NCBI RefSeq assembly: GCF_002008365.1
Contig: NZ_MRDL01000023.1
Coordinates: 1 to 64,000, forward strand
From: Rhizobium leguminosarum bv. viciae USDA 2370
Lineage (GTDB): Bacteria > Pseudomonadota > Alphaproteobacteria > Rhizobiales > Rhizobiaceae
Direction of reading: 5' to 3'
DNA: 64,000 nt
Below are positions 58,001 to 64,000 of the stretch, piece after piece. The notes beneath the pieces were generated by a model. That model was not told the DNA's origin and made no database searches. It saw nothing but the letters and a program-made list of their open reading frames with translations. Both the position numbers and the translations under genes were made by a program. The first letter of the stretch is position 1. Each line of letters starts with the position of its first letter.

Positions 58001-59599
58001 ATGTTCAAGGGAACGATTGACCGAGGTCATCTCGAGTGCGTGGCTGAGCCCCCGATGTATCCGCCGCCCTACCCCAACATCTCTATCAAGATCCTAGACC
58101 ATCCTTTGCTCGAAAACTTCCGGTGGGACACCGCTGATCAAATCATCCTGATCTGCCGCGAGCGTTCGGCCGAACCGAATGGGCAGGTTATGGCGCTCAG
58201 GGATTGGCCGATAGAACGAGCGCATGATTTCTGTGCTTTTGGACAATGGCGATTGGACTATCAGACAATTTCGATCAATCGCCATTCCGGCACGGTTACC
58301 TTCAGCGCCGGACATGGAGGTGTTGCGCCACTTTATCTGAAGGTCAGCGGCGAGCGAATTGATCTCTCTTGGTCGATAGCGGACTTTTATTCGGGCATGA
58401 CCCTGGCCGACGTCGACACGGACCGAACTGGTCTGCGTCTTGTGGGGACGCTCCCCTATGCAACAACCACGATGTTTCGCGGTGTTTTCATGCTGACCGA
58501 GCGCGCGTCACTTTGCATCAGCAGGACGGGAGCCGTCGAGACGCACTATCCGCCTCCGGCACCGTATTTCATCCCGACCCCGCTTGTGGATGAGGCCGAT
58601 GTTGCAGCCGCAGCATGCCGTTTGATCGACGCTCTGCTGCGTCGCTGGCCGCTCACACCCGCCCTCACGGCTAGCGAATTCAGCGGAGGATTGGATTCGG
58701 CAGTCGTTGCCGCCATTTTGGCGGGGCAGCATCCTGACGCCCTGCAAACCTATGCCTTAGAGGTCGAGGGGCCAGCTCGAAGTCAACAGACTTCGCGGCG
58801 CGAAATAGCAATCGAGCACTTTGGCTTCCACGACCAAACGCTGCGTGTTGACACGATACCAATGGTTCCGTGTGGGTTCGAAGTGAGTAGCGACTACGTT
58901 CCCGCTCCCTACAATGCCGATCTGCAGCGGCCTCTCCATCAACTATTGAAGTCGCTCACAACTGCCTCAGCCCCACGGGCGGTCGCAACTGGCACAGGCG
59001 GTGATGAGTTGCTAATGGCCCATGCTTTCGAGCAAAATCACGAGCAATTCGCTCGTAATGTTAGCGATTCATTCCTTCCTGCGATCCTTCCCTCCGCCAT
59101 GACGCTGGTGCTCAAAAACCGATTGCCCGACTATGCAGCAAGCTGCGATCGGGCACCCTTTCCTATTCTGCCGATCTCGGTATTGGAGGCACACGCCGCG
59201 CGGGCTCCTTTGTTTGCGAGCCATGGCATATGGCCAATTAGCCCATTCGCCCAGCCAGAAGCCGTACGATTTTATCGGAGTTTGCCTTTAGCCTGGAGGC
59301 ACGAAAAGGCGCTGCATCGCCGGATGTTGGAACGGCTTGGATATCCCGAACGGTTCTTCACCGTTTCTATACGAGAAAATTTCGAAAACTATCTGTCCGG
59401 CTCGCTGATTATCGGTGCTAGCGAGATCACTAGTCAATTATCCCGCCGTTGCCTGCTGCATGAACTGGGACTGATCGATGCTGACCGCCTGATCGCCGCA
59501 ATAGACGCTATCCGATACGATTCTCCGCTTGGCGAGCTCGGCTTTATCTTCCACGCGATTAACGTTGAACACATGCTTCGGCGAATTGACGGAACTTGA
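58001..59599 (+). CDS. Asparagine-synthetase-like enzyme (possible peptide-modifying cyclase or amidase)
   Basis: 532 aa. The C-terminal half has the AsnB-type ATP pyrophosphatase motif SGGLDS (228-233) and GTGGDELL (331-338). The N-terminal half resembles a class II glutaminase fold but lacks the catalytic Cys2 (it starts MFKG), as in lasso-peptide cyclases and beta-lactam synthetases, which do not use glutamine. It could adenylate a carboxyl group of the preceding 52-aa peptide or of a small molecule. Normal asparagine synthesis is unlikely. Start ATG 58001 has a weak ribosome site. Intact. Confidence 0.75.
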   Translation: MFKGTIDRGHLECVAEPPMYPPPYPNISIKILDHPLLENFRWDTADQIILICRERSAEPNGQVMALRDWPIERAHDFCAFGQWRLDYQTISINRHSGTVTFSAGHGGVAPLYLKVSGERIDLSWSIADFYSGMTLADVDTDRTGLRLVGTLPYATTTMFRGVFMLTERASLCISRTGAVETHYPPPAPYFIPTPLVDEADVAAAACRLIDALLRRWPLTPALTASEFSGGLDSAVVAAILAGQHPDALQTYALEVEGPARSQQTSRREIAIEHFGFHDQTLRVDTIPMVPCGFEVSSDYVPAPYNADLQRPLHQLLKSLTTASAPRAVATGTGGDELLMAHAFEQNHEQFARNVSDSFLPAILPSAMTLVLKNRLPDYAASCDRAPFPILPISVLEAHAARAPLFASHGIWPISPFAQPEAVRFYRSLPLAWRHEKALHRRMLERLGYPERFFTVSIRENFENYLSGSLIIGASEITSQLSRRCLLHELGLIDADRLIAAIDAIRYDSPLGELGFIFHAINVEHMLRRIDGT

Positions 59600-59613
59600 A
59601 GGAGATCACCCAT

Positions 59614-60161
59614 CGGGACTTCGACACGCCTGCAATTAGGTCCCTTACAATTCCGCCTGGTGCCGTCGCGAGGCAGATCGTGATTACTCTCGCAATACCG
59701 GCCAATAAGACTTTCGATTTCCTTCGCTACAGATAGAACCCGGCCGTCCGCACCTCGTGCACCAATAATCTGAATACCGATAGGTAGCCCCGTGGCGCTA
59801 AAACCGCAGGAGACCACACATTCAGGTTGCCCTGTCAAATTTAGCGGGTAGCTAAAGCCAGTCCATTCAGTCCAACTCTTGACTCCGGTATCGGGTGGAG
59901 CGTTCATGGCCGTTGCAAAAGGGAGATGGGCGGCGGCGGGCGAGATAACGACGTCCACGCCGTTTAAAGCCACATCCAATGATGATCGAACAAGTCCAAG
60001 ACGTCATCGATTGGAAGTGTAAATGGGATGATGGATGCGCCCTGATCTGCTAGCGTTTCCATCGCTGACGACACAGCGATATCGATTTCAGCATTAAGCG
60101 CTCCGACTGGAGGTTGTCTCCAGAAACCTATTTTCATCGAGCGAAAACTAACCTCTAACAT
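59614..60161 (-). pseudogene. Amidase-signature enzyme remnant
   Basis: Minus strand frame 60161-59964 (KIGFWRQPPVGALNAEIDIA, ending LFDHHWMWL) and then 59979 on (VVISPAAAHLPFA, WTEWTGFSYPLNLTGQPECV, GLPIGIQIIGARGADGRVLS) are C-terminal pieces of an amidase, with about 100 residues missing between them and no catalytic Ser-Lys region. Its 3' end runs against the Asn-synthetase-like gene. Confidence 0.75.
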
Positions 60162-60234
60162 CGCCCTCTTACCGGCACGAGCGCCGGCAAGGTCCCCTCC
60201 TGCCCGCCCCTCACGGCATAGCCGCTGGGACGGG

Positions 60235-60654
60235 TTAATTGGTTTCTCTGCGTTCCGCGTCCAGCCAGTTTTCGAGCTTCAGTCCGGGATACGCCAGGAA
60301 GTCCCGCGTGTTGTTGGTCACCAATACCGTGTCCAGAGCGATCGCATGCGATGCGATCAGTTTGTCGAGATGATCTTTCTTCCGGTCTCTCGTCGCCATT
60401 CGAACCGGACCGTAGGCACGCGCTGCTGCGATCCCAAACGGCTCTACCGTGATTAGCTCGGCCAGGGCGGAGAGATTATCAAGTTCTCGTTCCGGATCAT
60501 CGGATGCGGAAACACCGTACTCGAGTTCCGCGAAGGTGATGGCGGACATCACCACGTCCCCCACATAGCAACTGGCAAAGCGGCGAGCGACCTGCTCCGG
60601 CTGGTTTTTCATCAGGTAGATACACATGTTCGTATCGAGCATGTAGCGCGCCAT
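60235..60654 (-). CDS. vapC: VapC-type PIN-domain toxin
   Basis: 139 aa. PIN RNase residues: D7 in MLDTNMCIY, E in TFAELEYGV, D in HLDKLIASHA and the VTNNTRDF end. It is an RNase neutralised by VapB. Its ATG shares one base with the vapB stop. Confidence 0.92.
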   Translation of the reverse strand: MARYMLDTNMCIYLMKNQPEQVARRFASCYVGDVVMSAITFAELEYGVSASDDPERELDNLSALAELITVEPFGIAAARAYGPVRMATRDRKKDHLDKLIASHAIALDTVLVTNNTRDFLAYPGLKLENWLDAERRETN

Positions 60655-60890
60655 CAGATCTTGTCCCGCTCGTCTTGCTCATGGGACTCTCTTCCGTCAC
60701 GCATGAAATCCGGAGAGAAGCGGGCGAATACATCCAGAACGCCGGCCAGGGAGCGATGCACAGGACGGATGCGAAGCTCGTCGCCGATGCGCTCGATCTC
60801 CAACTCAACATCGGTTCGCTCAAACGCCAGTTCCGCCGGTATGCGAACCGCTTGGGAATTTCCATTCTTGAAAGCTTTAGTGGTGTGCAT
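60654..60890 (-). CDS. vapB: VapB-type AbrB-like antitoxin
   Basis: 78 aa with an N-terminal AbrB/SpoVT fold (AFKNGNSQAVRIPAELAFE) and an acidic tail that binds the toxin. It probably binds its own promoter. Confidence 0.9.
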   Translation of the reverse strand: MHTTKAFKNGNSQAVRIPAELAFERTDVELEIERIGDELRIRPVHRSLAGVLDVFARFSPDFMRDGRESHEQDERDKI

Positions 60891-60903
60891 GTCATTAGCC
60901 TTG

Positions 60904-60963
60904 TGTGTACGTGGATGTACTATATCCTAGGCTTTCCAAATAGTACATCCCCAGTGTGTACGT
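60904..60963. promoter_or_regulatory. vapBC operator region
   Basis: Inverted repeat GGATGTACTAT (60913-60923) and ATAGTACATCC (60940-60950), flanked by direct repeats of TGTGTACGT. It lies directly upstream of vapB and is the likely autoregulatory site. Confidence 0.7.
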
Positions 60964-61150
60964 AAATGTTTGGCGCTTGGGGCGACGGGGCGCATCTCGC
61001 AACAGGGTGAGGTCGCTCGTGCCGAATCGTGTGCTGGTCCACCCGCCAACGGGTATTGGCCAGCAGGGCATCAAGGCGCCCATCCTTCGGCGGCTCGGGT
61101 CGCGCGAGCCCCCGTTTCTTCTGAGCGCGGCCGCGAGGAAGGCCCTGATC

Positions 61151-62252
61151 CTAGTATCTGGCGGGGGTAGCGGGTCGCCGAAGCGTCGATGCGACGTCAA
61201 TCTTCGTCAACCCCGCGGTTTTGGCCGCCCTACTCTTGCATCCCGCGATCGGAGGGTGAGCACTTTTGCCGATGTTCATAGCCACCCCTGTCAACTTCAT
61301 CGAAATGAAATCAGAAATTTGTCCACCGAACTTGATAGGCTTGCCGTTTATCGTGACGTCGCTGACCAAATAGCCCCGATCGGCGGGTACTTCAAAAACA
61401 GCGCGGACAGCCTTTTCAGCTGTTCCACGCGTAATTTTCCAGAAGAGGGCCGGTTGCGTCCCATCCGGGCTTGCCCAACCGGCCGTGTTCAAACCTGCGA
61501 AATAGATACCAACCGGATTGGCGAGTGAAATGTTTGCGTCAGTCCGCGCCAATAAATTGACGCCGCCCCCGATGGTCGGGTCACTATGCCTTTCCGCTTG
61601 CCCATAAGCGCCGCATCGAATGAGGTCCTGGTCGTTCGTCAACAACACGCCTTTGGGCGCACGCGTATTGCTCGCCCCGGCGGCGAGTTCAATCTCTGCG
61701 CCAAGAGTGTTGTTCTGTTGGATCAGGTGCATGGCACCCTTAGACGTCCCGCTGTTCCACTTGTTTCTCGGATTATAAGTTCCGGCCGAGGTCAAAAGAT
61801 CATTCGGCTGAACCGCAGGGTCTATGTGGCCACGGTAAAGGTCCAAAACTTTAGCTGGATCGGTTGCCGCGAGAAATTGCCAGTATTCGGGCCCCTCGCA
61901 GGTAAATGTCACGCGCGAAATACGCCCGTCGGCCAAGCGGGTTACACTCCACTCGCAATATTCGTCCTGCACGTCCCTGCTTCCGTCAGCGGTCTTCCAA
62001 CGCTCTTCGTCGGTGGCCGCATCGATTGCCACCAGGCGGGGAAACGCGGTCCAGCTTATATCTTTTTCGACAGCATCTGCCGCCAACGGCGTCTTAGCGA
62101 CGTTGAAGAAGCGTGGGCGCGGGGCGTCAAAATCGTACGTCCGGCTGTCCGGCCTTCGCATCGTCAAGCTGTTGCGACATCCAGTCACTCCAAGCCTCTT
62201 GTTGCTGCTGGTTGAAGTCCTGCAAGAATCCAGGTGGGTCAAAACTTGGCAT
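61151..62252 (-). CDS. Uncharacterised protein, N-terminus in a +1 frame (UUU UGA C)
   Basis: The likely start is ATG 62252, which overlaps the previous stop (TGATG). It reads MPSFDPPGFLQDFNQQQQEA and reaches CGA TTT TGA after 41 codons. Shifting +1 at TTTT (plus-strand 62129-62132) continues as DAPRPRFFNVAKTPLAADAV for about 325 more residues. The large part has no family I know; it contains EYCEWSVTRLADG, FTCEGPEYWQF and GGGVNLLARTD. The TTT-TGA-C context is like the prfB frameshift site, but no strong upstream Shine-Dalgarno element is obvious. It could also be a one-base error or a pseudogene. Third of a three-gene set. Confidence 0.55.
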
Positions 62253-63253
62253 CACGCTTCCTCCGGGTCGGGTAAAACATGGGCGTCGACATCCATGCGT
62301 AGAAAATCAGTGATCTCAAGAGTGCTGGCGATCGGCAATGTCAGACCGAACTCCGACAAGGGGCGCTTACGGAACTGCCGACGTCTGGATTCGGCCAGCC
62401 GAAAAATTTCGTCAAAGCCATCTGCCGTACCCAACTTCTCGGTGAGCTTCGTCCAATGGGTCTCGATCATCGTTGCGAACGACTGTTCCCAGCCGCTTGG
62501 ATCGACGTCCCATAGGGAGAGGAACTCTGCCCCCATTTCGCCTCCGGGATCGCGAACGGCCTGAACGAAAAGCGCCTCGCCGCTGCCGTCCAGCTTCATT
62601 TGGGTGGGGAAAAACCGCAGCAGATATTCTCGTTTTCGGGAAAAGATCGGGTTCTGGAAATCGACCATAAGCAAACAGGCTGCCAGGCGACGGGACAGAA
62701 CACCTCTTCCCAGCAGGCCGGCTAGAATAACCCGGTCCTCCAGAGACGGCTCCGGAACGGCGAAGGCGAAATCGACATCCCCTTGAACCACGACGCCCCC
62801 GTCCTGCCGTTGGACGGCGTATCGACTGAGGCAATTCGTATAGAACGCGCCCGGAACTTTCAGACGCTGGATGTTCGCAGGTATGTTCAGTTCATCAAGC
62901 AGGCACTCTGTGTTCAAGAAGAACGTCGTGGGCAAGCGAAGCAGCTCATCTGGCGCCAGTGATGCCGACTGTTGAGGAGAGGATGTAAGATTGACCGTCG
63001 TCGTCGTGACAACTTGTCGTAGGAAGCTCTGGGCATTGGAAAGGATGCCATTTTGAGCCTCACGATCGAATCTCGATTTCGTCCAACGGGAGGTGCCAGA
63101 GCGCACGATAAGTTCGAGATCCTCAGCACCCTTGACCTGCGAACTGTGGTAGAGAGTGTCTGATCGCAACGGATCGTCAGGAGCAAAGATCTCGTCTTGA
63201 ATCGGCGACGCCTGAGAGTGCCAGTGTAGCCATGGCACTTTCAGCTCTTTCAT
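62252..63253 (-). CDS. Uncharacterised conserved-looking protein
   Basis: About 333 aa from ATG 63253 (MKELKVPWLHWHSQ); the frame is open to a TTG at 63337. No signal peptide. Segments such as LPTTFFLNTECLLDELNIP and VQGDVDFAFAVPEPSLEDRV do not point to a family I know. It is coupled to the next gene by a TGATG overlap. Function unknown. Confidence 0.6.
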   Translation of the reverse strand: MKELKVPWLHWHSQASPIQDEIFAPDDPLRSDTLYHSSQVKGAEDLELIVRSGTSRWTKSRFDREAQNGILSNAQSFLRQVVTTTTVNLTSSPQQSASLAPDELLRLPTTFFLNTECLLDELNIPANIQRLKVPGAFYTNCLSRYAVQRQDGGVVVQGDVDFAFAVPEPSLEDRVILAGLLGRGVLSRRLAACLLMVDFQNPIFSRKREYLLRFFPTQMKLDGSGEALFVQAVRDPGGEMGAEFLSLWDVDPSGWEQSFATMIETHWTKLTEKLGTADGFDEIFRLAESRRRQFRKRPLSEFGLTLPIASTLEITDFLRMDVDAHVLPDPEEA

Positions 63254-63390
63254 GACCGGTCCGCCGTTACATGGCTGTCGAACGGACCGCGCCCCCGGGT
63301 TGGCGCTTGTAGCGAATGCCACGAGTTCCCAGCCCAAGACCAGGTTCCACTACGCCGCTCGTAAAAATTATAAGCGCCTGCGACCGGATC

Positions 63391-63876
63391 CTAGGCAAAA
63401 ACCTGTAAAAAGATGCCGCTGGAATTGAAAGGAGGCGCCGTCGATACGAATATCTCGGCATCTTGTTCGCGGTGCCGTGTCACAACCAGCCTCAAATGGC
63501 GATCTAGATCTGCAGTGGAAGGATCCCAGGCAATTTGCCCGCCGTCTGTGACCCGATAGATCCGCTGATCTGGGAGCGCATCTGGGCCGACAACAGCATC
63601 AAGGACAGCCAGCAATTCAAGCAGGGTCTCCGGCCGGTGCCCGGGAGCAAGGACCAGCTTCGCAAAAGCGTCATTGACTGGTGAAGCTTCTGCCCTTGGA
63701 TCGAGCACCGACGCCTTACGGTCGATCCCTAGGATAAAGCGCGCCGCGGCGCCGGTCGGTGTATCCTTTAGGGGATCGGCGAGCCCGTCACGAGACAGCC
63801 CGGAGGCATTCCGGTGGTAAGGAAAATTACGAGTGGGAAATCTTGAGGCGCCTTCAAACTTCATGTTTGTCACCAC
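63391..63876 (-). CDS. Uncharacterised protein
   Basis: 161 aa from ATG 63876; another ATG is at 63864. It contains LAPGHRPETLLELLAVLDAV and IYRVTDGGQIAWDPSTADLD. Same strand as the two genes that follow, with a gap of about 140 bp; possibly one operon. No family recognised. Confidence 0.5.
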   Translation of the reverse strand: MVTNMKFEGASRFPTRNFPYHRNASGLSRDGLADPLKDTPTGAAARFILGIDRKASVLDPRAEASPVNDAFAKLVLAPGHRPETLLELLAVLDAVVGPDALPDQRIYRVTDGGQIAWDPSTADLDRHLRLVVTRHREQDAEIFVSTAPPFNSSGIFLQVFA

Positions 63877-64000
63877 TGCGTTTTGGTGGTTGGCCGCTGA
63901 ATTCTTTTACTGCTTTGTCTCATTAGGGCTCGGCTCTGGCCTTTCGAGAGCAACCCCCGATTTAGCTTACCGGGGGCGGGCCACGCTCACCTACGAACCC

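Noticed and set aside
57770..59599. Calling the peptide/AsnB pair a lasso peptide cluster
   Set aside because: No B1/B2 leader-binding or protease gene is present, the tail after a possible ring would be only four residues, and the precursor lacks a clear lasso motif.

Overview
The window reads as a stretch of a symbiosis plasmid from a pea/vetch/lentil-type rhizobium (Rhizobium leguminosarum complex, symbiovar viciae or a close relative). The evidence is the gene set and its order: nodJICBA - nodD - nodFEL - nodMNT - nodO - rhiR - rhiCBA - rhiI, together with fixABCX-nifA-nifB-fdxN-nifT. NodO, the nodFEL/nodMNT pair and the rhi quorum-sensing cluster are the strongest markers. No chromosomal housekeeping gene, rRNA or tRNA was seen, and insertion-sequence debris is abundant.

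Layout. 1-6.3 kb: a full-length RepA-like protein that has lost its ATPase motifs, a secreted c-type cytochrome, a degraded copy of the nifH promoter and 5' end (cassette A), an NLP/NPP1-type (necrosis-inducing family) secreted protein, and a broken fixA 5' end. 6.6-11.9 kb: a minus-strand cluster (split acetolactate-synthase-like TPP enzyme, Fe-alcohol dehydrogenase, class III PHA synthase PhaE/PhaC, truncated CoA-transferase). 12-15 kb: two further nifH-promoter cassettes in inverted orientation (C and B). C points into the TPP/PHA cluster; B points into a Nif11-type peptide gene and a truncated radical-SAM maturase. 15-18.3 kb: IS5-family, IS66 and serine-recombinase remains. 18.8-26.7 kb: the fix/nif operons with NifA/sigma54 signals. 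26.8-31.5 kb: a frameshifted methyltransferase, an intact IS66 element with an 8-bp target duplication, and decayed genes. 31.6-34.3 kb: a nod-box-like site followed by a HisC-like aminotransferase and a luciferase-like monooxygenase. 34.9-50.9 kb: the nod region with four clear nod boxes. 51-53 kb: remnants and a small outer-membrane beta-barrel protein. 53.4-59.6 kb: the rhi quorum-sensing region, extended by a 52-aa peptide gene and an asparagine-synthetase-like gene. 59.6-64 kb: an amidase remnant, a vapBC toxin-antitoxin pair and three uncharacterised minus-strand genes.

How it works together: NodD, with plant flavonoids, should act at the nod boxes to produce and export (NodIJ, NodT, secreted NodO) an acylated chitooligosaccharide signal. 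Its backbone is built by NodM/NodC/NodB/NodA and decorated through NodF/NodE (unsaturated acyl chain) and NodL (O-acetyl). NifA, whose oxygen-sensing cysteine spacing is intact, should drive fixABCX (electron supply to nitrogenase) and nifB/fdxN (cofactor synthesis). RhiI/RhiR is an acyl-homoserine-lactone circuit controlling rhiABC.

Most notable: (1) three dispersed nifH-promoter/5'-nifH cassettes, each facing a different accessory cargo (NLP protein; Nif11 peptide plus radical SAM; TPP/PHA cluster), which suggests nif control has been captured by duplication; (2) a candidate RiPP-like pair (52-aa peptide, intercistronic hairpin, Asn-synthetase-like enzyme) downstream of rhiI, with matching GAGTA-N4-TACTC palindromes in the rhiA and rhiI promoters. 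Several genes carry one-base indels, many of them in homopolymer runs; these could be true decay or assembly error. All family assignments come from reading the sequence, with no database search.
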